Below, in pieces: positions 43,985 to 55,153 of a stretch of DNA of 64,000 nt. The first letter of the stretch is position 1. The number at the start of each line of letters is the position of its first letter. A program made the translations under genes and the position numbers. Source of the stretch: Rhipicephalus microplus (lineage: Eukaryota > Arthropoda > Arachnida > Ixodida > Ixodidae); contig NC_134701.1 of the NCBI RefSeq assembly GCF_043290135.1, positions 204,498,601 to 204,562,600 of the forward strand, read 5' to 3'. The notes under the pieces are model-generated. The model saw nothing but the letters and a program-made list of their open reading frames with translations. It was not told the origin of the DNA and ran no database searches.

Positions 43985-44720
43985 GTCTATTAACGTCACG
44001 TAATAACAAATTTCATATCTGTGAAGCAAGTGAATCGGCCGCAAGCACACTATGAGAGTAGAATGTAGTCATGCTTTACATGGCACACATATGATTACCA
44101 TGTTTGGACGTCTCATTTACTCCCCGTCGTCCGTTCGCGTCTCGTCATACCAAATTTGGTATATGTCAAGCTAGCGAAACGGCCGCGGGCACATCATGAG
44201 CGTTGTATGTAGTCATATTCTTTACATTACACGCATGTCATGATTATCGTGTTTTCACCAGTCATATACCCTTGTCATTCATTTGCGTCATGTAATACCA
44301 CAGTTTGTAAAGGTGAAGCTAGCGAAACGACCGCGAGGGAACCATGAGCATGGCGTGTAGTCATGACTTACATGGCATGCATGTGATGACTTCCACGTCA
44401 GGGCCTATCACTTACATTCGCCATGTAGTCATGTCATACCATACCAGTTTTGGAATATGTCATGTGAACAAAACAACCGCAAGAGCAGCAAGACCATGAC
44501 ATGTAAGTCATTACATTCATGACAAACTTGTCATGTTTTTACGTTATGACTAGTCACTTGTGCTCGTCATACAGTCTTATTATGTCATACCAATTTTGGT
44601 ATAGATCCCATTATCGAAACGTCCAGGACAGCTAAAAGACGTAGGCGGCTAAACAGCTAAATAGGCAGAGAGATACGGTGAAAGTCGCCGAAATTTGCTG
44701 ATAAATGCTTAGCATTTAAA
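43985..44720. repeat. ~145-bp tandem repeat, about 4.5-5 diverged copies
   Basis: Units begin near 44003, 44147, 44291, 44435 and 44585 (spacing about 144-150). Each contains a (G)TCATACCA…TTTGG word, a GCGAAACGGCCGC-like word, then CATGAG…GTAGTCAT and CATG-rich sequence. The array ends in GCTAAAAGACGTAGGCGGC and GAAAGTCGCCGAAATTTGC. An earlier diverged unit may extend it to about 43800. No coding capacity; probably a minisatellite carried within a dispersed element. Confidence 0.8.
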
Positions 44721-45676
44721 ATATTTACTTAGGAAACGCTATGTGTCTATCTAAATAACACTGAACGCACTGGAAATGCTCTCCCAGGTCATTGAGTTTA
44801 TTATTCGAATGTCAAGCAATGTAAATTTCAGGATTTCTTTCTTGATGGTATTTTTGGAATGTCGAGCAAGGCCATTTTTCAAACTCTTGGCTCGAACTGA
44901 TGTTGAGAGCAGCGCCATATTGCGTGTGTTTATAGGTCTCTAGATTTGTTGAAAATGCACGGCGATTCATCGGTTAACAAAAGCTGCGTCTTGTTGCGCC
45001 GCAAGAGCAGACGAAAGCGCGCATGACAGATTGCACAGTGCTTAGAGTTCCATGTTGTTTGAGCTGCAAAATGTGGCACACCGCTACTAACCTCTGTGCA
45101 CATTCCCAGCGTACAAACTCGTAGCACCTGAAAGGATTTGAACGGCTGATTGCACACTTGGCACACTGAATTTGCCGAGAAGCCACTGTGTACCACCGCA
45201 TCTGTCCAACGCAAGAAAGAATCTCACCTTATCCAGCCGAAATATTTCGTCCCATGCAGGAAAATTGAGCCCTTGTCGATATTTCGCTCAGCGGTGACAT
45301 CCATCGCGTTTAGGAATATTTGAACGTGCTTTAGTGGCACCACATTGTGTTCGTACTTAGATGTCACCACTATTGTATTATGAGTTACGCATGTGCTTTG
45401 GGGACGCAGTGTTGAGAACAATCGCAGAACCTATCGCAGTTGCCATCACTCATCTATCTCGCCATTCTTTCTTGAAGCCGTATCACCACTTGTTCTTTTC
45501 TCGTCAGCAACGGAGCTTTGCTATTTGATATATGCCTAATAAGACATGGTGGCATTTTTGGCACAGAATATTCAATTTGCCCACACTCATGTCCTTCGCT
45601 GTCATAATCAAAGTGAACTGATTACCTACAGGTCGCCATATTGAAGCCTGACCGCAACGGCTGAATTTCAATGAAG
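44721..45676. other. No recognised gene
   Basis: The minus-strand frames 44930-45214 and 44974-45201 overlap in two registers. The first contains several Cys pairs (CQVCNQPF, CAICHARF) that look superficially like zinc-finger half-sites. No second half or spacing typical of a C2H2 finger was found. Confidence 0.35.
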
Positions 45677-45815
45677 GTGAAGGGCTGTAGAAGCTCGTGT
45701 GCTTAGATCAAGGTGCGTGTTGAAGAAACCAAGGTGGTCGAAACTTTCGGGACCCACTGCTACGCCACCTGTCGTAACCACACCGTGGTTGCAGGGTGTA
45801 AAACATCAAGAGTTA
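45677..45815 (+). mobile_element. SINE fragment, plus orientation
   Basis: GCTCGTGTGCTTAGAT, GAAACCAAGGTGGTCGAAAC, CACTGCTACGCC and CCGTGGTTGCAGGGTGTAAA follow the order of the 3' part of the SINE at 16101-16303 with many changes. The head is missing. Confidence 0.65.
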
Positions 45816-46664
45816 TTGTTAATAATATTAAACTTGTGTGTTCTTCCAAACAATTTTGTTGAGCACTGGCTGGGTTTTTCATTTAATTGCCTTGTGCAAG
45901 CATCGCTAGCGGAGTCGTGCACCCAGGAGAACTGAGATACACCTAGTGCATGTCTTCAGCTAGATATAGTTTGGTCGCGTTGCTCATAGGGGCTCAACAT
46001 CTCTTTCAAAGAGCAGTGATTCGATGTAGGCGTCGACAGTTTTGGTTTGGAGAAAAGCTCTGTACCCACGCTTTTGAACTGCTTTGCCTTTCACTTAATG
46101 CAACTAATCAAGCGCTGGTTATGAAGAGAAAGCAGTGAAAGACAGGGAACACAACTAGATGTAAATATGGCTTTATGAATAATGTTAATTTATTATTCAA
46201 ATATTAATCTTGCCTGCCACCACAGTTACTTAGATGTTCGAAATTTTTTGTTGATTTTGTTTGTCTTAAATATGCCTTCATTCATTTGTTTGTTCTGTCT
46301 TTCAACAGATATGAATCATTTACTGCAGAAAGGCTTGTTAGTAAGGTTAGAGAGTCCATTATTACGTGAACCTTCTAACCTTGACCGTTCTCGGGCGACG
46401 AGTCGACGCTGGTGAACTAGGTCCGCCTTGGGTATTGCAGCTCCCAAGCTTCACTGACGGGGTTCGGATACGCGCGTATTTTTTTTTTTTTGGTGAGGCA
46501 CTTGCTTAAAAACAAGATATGAATGATAGAAAATGAGACATGAAGTTGTAGCCAGTTAAGATTGGGATGATGGATTTAATTCCGATGGTTCAGATGATCA
46601 CGACGACACGTTTAAGAACTGGACTGCTTGCCCACTTCCTCGGAAACTTCACTTTATTTACACA
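45816..46664. other. No recognised gene
   Basis: AT-rich spacer; frames at 45950-46138 and 46182-46415 lack motifs. Confidence 0.45.
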
Positions 46665-46811
46665 CTGACACTTACTCTGCAGGTATTCCGGTGTTGAAAA
46701 GCGTACCTCCACTCCTAGCCATTTTGTCAGCTCTCAAGTCAACGCGGCTGTAAAGTTAGTTCCCCGGTCACTGCATATGAGTTCTGGGACCCCATACCTT
46801 GAAAAGATATT
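46665..46811 (-). pseudogene. LTR-retrotransposon integrase core fragment
   Basis: On the minus strand 46811 to 46665 reads NIFSRYGVPELICSDRGTNF, then TAALT, TGA, ELTKWLGVEVRFSTPEY. This is the region around the second catalytic Asp of a Ty3/gypsy-type integrase (…PE.I.SDRG.NFT…ELTKWLG…). The first Asp, the Glu and all other domains are absent, and flanking sequence is unrelated, so only about 50 codons remain. It is clearly different from the integrase of the element at 54722-60701. Confidence 0.65.
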
Positions 46812-47099
46812 ACCGCCGGGCGGGTGACTCCCCAGCACAAGGTGCGGTGAACAAAGACTTGCGGGATTTGACGACACCGACGCGTTCCGAGGAGAACGGC
46901 CTAGTCCGCGTCTGGGCAGCCTCTTTTCATTTACTTCCATTTTCGTCGGGCACCGTCTACCAACTGGGCATCCTTCGCATGCCCCAAACATAACTCAGCC
47001 GAAACAAATTTATCAAGCTAAAAGGAAGATAAATGCCCCATATTCACAATAAGACCTTATTTTACATGGTTAATTATCACATAATGTTGACGGATTGTT
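46812..47099. other. No recognised gene
   Basis: CpG-rich patch (46830-46990) continuous with the integrase frame but not matching it; otherwise AT-rich. Confidence 0.4.
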
Positions 47100-47275
47100 T
47101 GATTCATTGATTGATTGAATAATTCATAGATATGTGAAGAATATTGTCCTTAAATCATGATATGATTATGAGAGACGCCGTCGTGAAGGGCTCCGGAAAT
47201 TTCGCCCATCTGAGGTTCCTTATCATGCACCCAAATCTGAGCACATGGACCTACACGCATGATGTGGCAGGAAGT
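47100..47275 (-). mobile_element. SINE 3' fragment with (TTGA)n-type tail
   Basis: On the plus strand a TTGATTGATTGAAT tail (47110-47122) is followed by ATGATTATGAGAGACGCCGT, AGGGCTCCGGAAATTTCGCC and CACCCAAATCTGAGCACATG, the reverse-oriented 3' body of the SINE at 16101-16303. Confidence 0.75.
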
Positions 47276-50200
47276 TGCTTGTACAGCGAGAACAGAACGC
47301 AAAAAAACAAAAACATTTTGAGTGCATTAAGGAAACACTTGTAAACAAGTTCAGGGCATGATGATAAAGTAATGCACACTGCCTTTTTTCTTCTTTTTTG
47401 AGCGAGTAGTGTTAGCTAAAACTTTGTACTACTGGCGTGGAGGAAGTGCGTGGTTCAGAAAATCGACTCAAATTCAGAAGTAGCTGCACTTTTGTGGTGA
47501 TGATTTATACCACAATCGGGTCGAATCTCATCATTCTGGCGTAAAGGAGCGTTTGGCCTTGAAGTTTTGCAAATACACAATACACTGAAATTAAGTTTTG
47601 AGCCTCATTAACAGGGGCCCAACTTGTACGCCTAACACGGAGCTAATGGAAGTATATTCTCACCAGTCGTACGGAATTCGACAAAAAGAATTGCTTCTGG
47701 ACGGTGGCCAGCAATCGTCCCGCAGCAGGCTTCTATTGTTCAGACGTGCACACTACAAGATTAAGAAAATCTTTCATGTTCTATATATTCAAGTTCAGCC
47801 GGGCGCACTGTGAAGGAGGCCAGTACGGCTTAATCAGCGTTTCGCCTACCAACTATGACATCACTTTTTGTGCCTCCAGCCTCCGTATGTCGGGCTTCTA
47901 ATCTCAGAAGCTGGACGTATTAGAAGTTAGGCCAACGGCACCTTCCCAAAGGCCAAAGAAGTGAAAGTGACTGCTCTCACCGTAAGGCTACTGCGTTAAT
48001 CAGTGGTCTCCGTTTTAATCTTCTCTCTGGCTTCTGACTTAATTTTCAATTTGGATGCAACCACCATGTTCTTCAAAGGCATCGCGTATATCGTCTCACG
48101 GCTCGGACAAACACGTTGAAGAGAGGAGTGGAGGCGACAGCGTAGACCACGGTAATCACAAGTCCTCTGTGGGCTTCATAGCACTGCGCAGCTGCTTCTG
48201 CTCTCGCTCAGCTGCTTTATTTCGATCGGGAGAGGAACGGCTTTATGGAGGCTTTCATAGAACTACTAGTGCAAATTTTCCCCCCAACTGTTCTTAAAGT
48301 AAGAAAAGTAGGTACCGATGACGACCGCACGAGATGCTAGCTTGCCGTATGGTTTCGCCTAAAGACACCATGTAGTATGCGATAGCGAACATTGCCAATT
48401 TAGTAGGATGTATCCCTACGTAACGGTAAATACTTCTTTAACTTGAATTTCTTCGCGTATGTTTACGAACAAATGATAAAACCGTGATCACAATTAGCCA
48501 GAGCACTGTCTGTAAACAATAACTAGTTTTAAATGTTTCATCAGTTAAGTTAACATTTGTAGTGGGCCATTTTCAAACTGGTAAAGATTATTGCTCTCCC
48601 ACAGTAGAGTACTTTGCACTCAGAATCGTTGAACATTTCTTCTGAACACACATGTTGAATCTGAGACATGTTATTGCTCACCCATAGTAAGGTACATTGT
48701 ACATCAAAGAAGAAGAACATTACTTTATTTCTTCAAAAGACTGCGTTGCCGTTAAACAGGGCAACGCCACGTGTTTCAGCTTCTATTCCAAAGCACCGCG
48801 GACTCTGGCCATCCTTTCAGCCCTCCTTACTAGCCTCAGTTGGTATCCAAGGACAGGGCTGGACAGCATTGCCTCCCACATCTCTCTGCTGTTATATTCT
48901 TCCTGCTCTTGAGTTTGTGCGGTGTATTCTCAGGTGATGTGGTAGAGCGTCGGTGTGCTTCTACACTACCGGCATATGTCTTTGTATGCTGGGTGGTAGT
49001 AGGTATGTAATTGGTGTATGTTTATATGAACATTTGTCGTAAACAAACAGTAATTTTTTTCTAAGCACACTGAAGGCGAATTTGAGCTCACAGTGTTATT
49101 TTGAGTTGTTAACTGGCCCAGACAAAACTTATTCTAAAGACATTTCATTAGTTTTCGCTTCGCAAGCTTTCTATTAGAGGTCAACTTGCTTTCAGTATAT
49201 GTGCTTGAATATATATGTGTAGACCCTGTTTCCGAACTAAGACCATGCAAGATATTATCGTCATTTTAAATAATCAAACGTCAACTTTAGAGACAATGAA
49301 GGCTATATGGGCGTTCTGATGATTATAAGAGGTCTATGAGCTTCTGGCATAGTTTGGCATAGCATCATAAATTTGCCTGTTTTTGCAGAGCACTGGTCAA
49401 AATGATTACACTTCACCATCCAGAAACGTTATCAGGCACCCAAAAAGATACGTGACGCGGTTTGTTAATCCTACTTTAGTATTTTAAATTTATTTTTAAC
49501 TCTTTGAGAATGGTGAACTGCGTCACTGTAGTTCGTTCTTTTTTTTTTTTGCCTGTATGCTTGACTTTCAATATATGCTTACAGTATCTCCATATGCCAG
49601 GCGCTACGGCTACTTACGCATAAGCATGAACAATTAAAAAAAACATAAGTGCAATTACGCCTTTTGCCGGATGTTAGCACGCTCTCAGGGAAGTACGGAT
49701 ATGCACTGCACTTGCACTGTTTAAAGGCAGTAGCTTTTACGTACATGCAATTAGATTTCTTATTAAACATTTCCTCTTGGCAATCAATATTTTCTAAACA
49801 CTCATTGTTGCCCGTTTACTTCACACCCTAAAATCTATTTTTCAAAAGCTCTGTTTGATACGCAGTAGAAAGCGAACTGTTTCTCTCAAAAGGTCAGTTA
49901 AGCGTCCAGCTACTTTTTCCCCTCTTTCTCATTACTGCCAAAACAGCATTGCGAGGGTCGTTCTTAAAACATTGGGATGAAAATGCTGCTCGTGGAATGC
50001 CTCCCGCAGCAGCATTTCCGGAAAGGACGCTATTTCGTTCTTCGCTGTCTCAACACCTTGAGTCTTCGACAGAAATTGAAGTACCTCGTTTTCTCAACTC
50101 GCCGGACATTGGGAACACAGTGCGACCGACGATAAAATTGATGCTGGGCGTTTGTTTCGGTTTGTTTTGTTTTCAGTGATAACCGACTTTCGTTGTTCGA

Positions 50201-51063
50201 GAAGATTGGATAATAGAATTCATGGCGAAACACCCAAACAATAACAAACTGAAGAAACTTTTGGAATTGGTTTCCATTGAAGCGTGATCGCCCGGAGGCT
50301 CAAAACAAAAGCAATAAACTGAAAGCCCCAGAGCATTTTCCCGTGAGAGCGCGCTTCCTGCTTACTTTGCAAGAAAACTGTGGTCCCTCTGGTATTGCCG
50401 ATATCCGTGGCTCTCCTGGTCACATTCTGCTCAATGTAACGCCGCTTTACTCTTTCCTCAGTTCGTTACTACGAATGGCTTTGTTGACATAAAGCATATA
50501 TTTTGGCGAGTGACAATGAGTTTGTCCTGTATAGACTGGAATATAAACGTGAAATACACAGCAGGCATCAACGTGATAGAAGGATGACACTTGAAAAGAA
50601 GAAAAGCGCTCCTTTGATTCCCATTCCAGAGAAAGAGAGAATTTTATGTTTCAAGTATATCTTTGTGCTTTTCATTTTGGCTAAAGACAATCCGTATTCT
50701 ACGTGATAGTTCCTTGTTCATCCGCTGTAAAAAGATATAGTTCACTGCAATTATGACCCGCATTTCTATTTCCAAGTTACAGGTCAAATAATGCCATATA
50801 AGTGTCTCAATGTATGCGTACACTGAACTTATCAACGAGATTTTAGAGTTGCCACCTGCTAATACGAGCCTGCAGCTGCACGTTCTGGTACGTCGATTTA
50901 GCTGCACGTTAAAGGACACCGTATACGCCGCTCACATATCCGGAACCCTCCTCTGTACAGCAAAGCTCCGAAGCATATGAGGTTTTCGGAAAAGAAACTC
51001 GATATATCATTAGGCTGATATTAAAACCCAAAATCTGGATAGGAGCCAACAAATGGAAACACG
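47276..51063. other. No recognised gene over 3.8 kb
   Basis: Frames up to 90 codons without motifs. A 10-bp hairpin AAATGCTGCT…AGCAGCATTT lies at 49981-50018. T/A-rich throughout. Confidence 0.4.
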
Positions 51064-51240
51064 TAGTGGGATAGCCAGAGTGAACAGTGGAAGTGCCTTA
51101 GACGGGCTGGCCGATGTTTCGGTAGGAGGATCTATCTTCGCCAAAACCGAAGAAGATAACAGAAGAAGATGGGTCCTCCCATTGAAACGTCGGCCAGCCT
51201 GTCTGAGGCACTTCCACTGTTCACTCTGACTATCCCACTA
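51064..51240. mobile_element. Fold-back element with 67-bp inverted arms
   Basis: 51064-51130 and 51174-51240 are reverse complements at about 60 of 67 positions without gaps, around a 43-base centre that contains a smaller TCTTCG…CGAAGA stem. Near-identical 13-mers TAGGCTGATATTA (51011-51023) and TAGGCTGGTATTA (51239-51251) lie outside or at the ends. There is no coding capacity. It is probably a MITE or fold-back transposon, and a transcript would form a long double-stranded hairpin. Confidence 0.75.
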
Positions 51241-52140
51241 GGCTGGTATTAGTAAGTTGCAACTCTAAAACAGTATTAGTTTCGAGCATACGAACACGAA
51301 TTCCGATATATCCTACATTTTCTATAGTTACTTGGAAATGAATATGCAAGCCGCATTTTCGCGATGAAGTCTAGACTAGGCTACCAATGAACCATGAATT
51401 GGTATTGTGGTGCACAGTGCACCCTACCAGCATAACCACGTAGCTTACATCTAGCTATCCAATAGCGGGAGCATTGTGGAATTTTTTCACACACCGAATT
51501 CTTCTTGCACATCTCTTGGCGCATTTGTTTTACTGAGAGATTTGCGCGCAATAAATTCGTGTACTTACATTGTTTTTGACTAGGCTCTATCGCACTTGGG
51601 TACGCTTAACTCGAAATACCTGTAGAAAGCAATGTTCAGCACTTCTTTGTGACAACCATTGTTATCCAATGAGTGTGAGAACAGGGGAACGAATACGTCA
51701 AGTAACTGCTATGGGGGAGTAAAATTAATCATGCAGAATCATCTTCAATTAGCTCTCTCGAGCAATGTAACTTGTGCCTGAAGAAACTAAATTAGCTTGT
51801 ACACGAGTTAAGAATGCATATCTAGTGTTTACAGGCCCACGGCAATCAGCTGGCCTATTGTAGAAGAGGATTAGACTCCGTCAACAGAGAGTTAGGGTGG
51901 CTTCTGCAGCAGCTCAGCGAACACCGAGATAAAGGTGTCAAATAACTACAGATTTCGTAGCGTAAGCTACGCTGGACGAGGTTGAGCAGTTTCACGCGGA
52001 TAACAGTACACAGTTCTGCCCGAACGCCAGGAGCTGTGACGCCACATGGCACACAGATGGTAGTGCACCGACAGCCCGGACGTTCCTGGAGTAGCGTGTC
52101 ACCAGTGTGTTGGCGCTTGACCCGCGTGAGATCGCTGGCT
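51241..52140. other. No recognised gene
   Basis: Spacer; the minus frame 51855-52052 has no motif. Confidence 0.45.
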
Positions 52141-52292
52141 CGCTAGTCCGTCCGTTCGTCCATTCCTGGTTCGTTCATTCAAACCTCCGTTCGTAGTTCA
52201 TTCATCGGTCCATCCGTCTGTGGCTCGTCTATCCACCCGTCCGTTCATCCGCGGTTCGTTCGCTCATTCGTCCGTCCATGTGTAGCCCACCC
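52141..52292. repeat. Degenerate TCCG/TTCG/TTCA tetranucleotide array
   Basis: TCCGTCCGTTCGTCCATTCC-type units with a 4-base period, interrupted by words such as GGTTCGTTCATTC and GGCTCGTC. It resembles the left half of the array at 6330-6545. Confidence 0.8.
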
Positions 52293-52424
52293 TAGGTATA
52301 TCCTGGCATTGCCGGGATATACGTAACGTGAGCTACGAATAGGCTTGCGTAATACAATAGCTATTATGGGCGAGTTGAATCTGCGCGGGAAAATGACGTA
52401 CCGTCCCGTAACATCTGGACACTT

Positions 52425-52690
52425 GACTAAAATCACGTAACAGTTTGTAACAACTAGTAAGGTAACTGGAAATTACCTACCACCCATCACGTGACAGAAC
52501 TCATGTAGCATCACGTAACTACTCCCATGACAAGAAATCACGTAACATAATGCAACATTTGATCACAAGACTTAAATCATGCAACACTGCGTAACAAGTA
52601 GAGTAATGGGGCATTTCCCGGCTAAGAACCACGTAAGTCTTAGTAACACTACTAAAATCACATCGCGCGACACGTCCTGCCAACTGTAGT
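52425..52690. repeat. Cluster of ATCACGTAAC-like motifs
   Basis: Seven or more versions of (AA)ATCACGTAAC occur in one orientation: near 52431, 52487, 52511, 52537, 52577, 52628 and 52656. They are often followed about 10 bases later by a second (T)GTAAC or GCAAC. Spacing is irregular (25-55 bp). It could be a decayed minisatellite or a cluster of binding sites. Confidence 0.55.
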
Positions 52691-52924
52691 AATGTTCAGC
52701 ACTATTAGCAAAAACATGGCATCCGTAGAAAAATCCTAACTAATAAAGCTATAGGTTCCAGCCTTGCTCTTCTAGGGAAAGCCGCGCACCTGTTTATAAG
52801 TCATCTTGATGCTCATCCGTGGCAGGCAATGATACGTTTTTTCTAATAGGCCTTGTTAGGCGAGCCTCTGTAGCCATGCAATAGACAGATGCATATCTAC
52901 ACTGACGACACTTTCTTCATTCCC

Positions 52925-53060
52925 CTCTTTTTCTTTTCTTTTACCCCTTCGTACCTTCTCCCCAGTGCAAAGTAGCAAACCGGACGCGCGTCTGGTTGAC
53001 CTCCCTACCATTCATTTCTTTCCTTCCTTAATTTTTCTTCTTCTCACTCTCCTTGCAGAG
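52925..53060 (+). mobile_element. Solo LINE 3' tail
   Basis: TTTTACCCCTTCGTACC, then GTGCAAAGTAGCAAACCGGA, TGGTTGACCTCCCTACC and a pyrimidine-rich end. It is very close to the 3' tail of the full-length LINE at 38525-38655. Severe 5' truncation during integration explains a tail without coding sequence. Confidence 0.75.
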
Positions 53061-54420
53061 CTTTGCCGTTTCTCGCCGCTTGATACGTTGTGTGTAGTAA
53101 GGCAGCTACCAAGCTATAACTACGCGCTCGCTAGTCTAGCTGCTCTGCATAATCTTTCTTTGTGGGTATTCAGGCGCGAAATCTTGAGGATGCAGAGGGG
53201 TAACATCGTGGGCGTTTTATATCCGGTCATTTATAGATTAGCGTAATAATGCGTTAGAAATTCCGCCGGCCATCACCTTGCCTTCTTTGTTGCTTCATTC
53301 ACTTGGTGCAATATTAACGATTGAATGGTTTGGCAATAACCAAGAGAAATAACAAAAGTTAATATCCTGGGCCATCATGAAAACACGATTCATTGTAGGT
53401 ACCTAATTAGCCGCTTTTTCTTCGTGTGCGTATCAGTTTGAGTAATCAGAAAACGAATATTGTTCCAATAGTTGCTAGTGATGTGCTGAAGGTAAGCATT
53501 GTTCAAAAAAGTAAGAAGTGAAGAACATCAAAGCTATATTGCTCTGTTTCAACAAATACAATAAGAGAACCATGACTCATCACGTCCCTGATAACCACAT
53601 GCTGGCTAAGTTTGTTTATATGAATGAAAAAAAAAACATTTTAGTGCCTTTGGTGCTTCCGGCGAGAGGTTGAAAAGAATTTCACAGCATCACCACATGA
53701 TATTTAAAATAATATTTAAAAAGCATACACCACTTTTTGCTTCCTATTATTGCACCGTGAATAACATCAGCCTGTCAAATTTATATCAGGGCAATTCATT
53801 GTGGCATTTTATGAAATAACTGTGCTGCCGTGCACCTTACACCTACCTGCCAGGTCAGGTGAACTTGTAATGTCTACAACAACCACAACTACAGAAGCAC
53901 AACTACTAATAATCTGATTTACTCAGCACTCTGTATGAGGTGCACATCACCACTCACCTTTAACTTGCCATTGAAACGTTTACTACCGCAACACACTTTT
54001 TGCCACCGTAAGGCTAGTATGAGAAGCGAAAGTATGGCGTAACAACAAAAAGAATGCCTGATATTTTTCATTAAGATGAGATATCAATACCTCTAGAGAA
54101 TATTTATATTGCGACGAGTTCTTTAGGTTATTAGGCGTTGCAAGAAGACCACACAACCTTGCGGCTCCCATTCGAATGCTTGTATGTAAGTTCTAAACAT
54201 GTATGACAAGGAAGATTCAGATAGAATCAGAACTGCTAAGAAACAATCCGCAGCTAACAATAAACATCAAAGCTAAAAGCTATATATTAACAATAACGAG
54301 AACAAACACTAGCCGCTCTATGTGGTTTATCACAAATTTAGTCATAACTGCGAAAACGTACTTGAAGCGAACGTTTTACCGCTTTTTATTTAGTATTCTA
54401 AGTGATGGCATGAGGTAGCT
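53061..54420. other. No recognised gene
   Basis: AT-rich spacer without coding or structural signals. Confidence 0.45.
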
Positions 54421-54500
54421 TGCGACTTCTCTAGTGCAGGGTAGCAAACCAAAAATCTTTTTCTGGTTAACCTTCAGGTGTTTCACTTACCTTTTCTTTG
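54421..54500 (+). mobile_element. Short LINE 3' tail
   Basis: CTAGTGCAGGGTAGCAAACC, then CTGGTTAACCTTCAGG: the same 3' tail, shorter and lacking the (TC)n end. Confidence 0.6.
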
Positions 54501-54717
54501 TCACTTGATAAGCACTAGACAAGTAAATATTTGTAGAAACGGCATTCGTAGTTAATTTTCAGTTTCTTTAACATATAAGTAGACATATATTACGGTGCGC
54601 TTATGTTTCGGTAGAAAAGAAAACGCTTCACAGTGTAAAAATTGATACAGATTCTTGCATTAGCAATGGACCTGTCATGCTCTCTCGCCTTGCGCGACGA
54701 GATAACGTAGCAATTTT
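54501..54717. other. Spacer before the LTR element
   Basis: No feature seen. Confidence 0.5.
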
Positions 54718-54721
54718 ATAT

Positions 54722-55129
54722 TGCCACGTTCCATTTCCCAAGTTTTTTGTTATCGTCCCAAAACACCACACCATTCTCAGCGCGAACCGCGCCTGCAGTT
54801 TGCGAGAAGGTTCCGGACTGTAGTAGATCATTTCGATAAGATCACGCCCACTGTGCGAACGGTACAGATTTTTCTGGAACCTACACCACCGCCAGCGATA
54901 ACGCTAGAACATTCGACGGCAAGAGTATCAATGCCGACGCGCTTCGCCGCTTGTTAGTTGTTGATCGAAGGCCGACGCTTCGTTCGCCGCTATCAGTCCG
55001 AGACTGCTATCTGTGCGAGACTGCTGCTGTAATTGGACTTTCCGTTTACCGGGCACAGGTTCGCCCAAATAAACAGTTAAATCGCAACACGAAGTCTCCT
55101 GTCTTCGGCCACGTCACGACCCCATGACA
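54722..55129 (+). repeat. 5' LTR (408 bp)
   Basis: Begins TGCCACGTTCC and ends …CCATGACA. Where the 3' LTR has TATAAA, this copy has TATCAA at 54926-54931, so the core promoter is damaged in the copy that should drive transcription. AATAAA at 55068-55073 is the polyadenylation signal of the R region. Confidence 0.92.
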
Positions 55130-55131
55130 TC

Positions 55132-55143
55132 TGGTGGAGGTGC
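55132..55143 (+). other. Primer-binding-site candidate
   Basis: TGGTGGAGGTGC starts two bases after the LTR end. The leading TGG fits pairing to the CCA end of a tRNA primer. The tRNA species could not be assigned from memory. Confidence 0.4.
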
Positions 55144-55153
55144 TGCTTCGTTC

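Noticed and set aside
44930..45214. Cys-pair frame resembling zinc fingers
   Set aside because: No His pair at C2H2 spacing and a second overlapping frame of similar length; likely chance.
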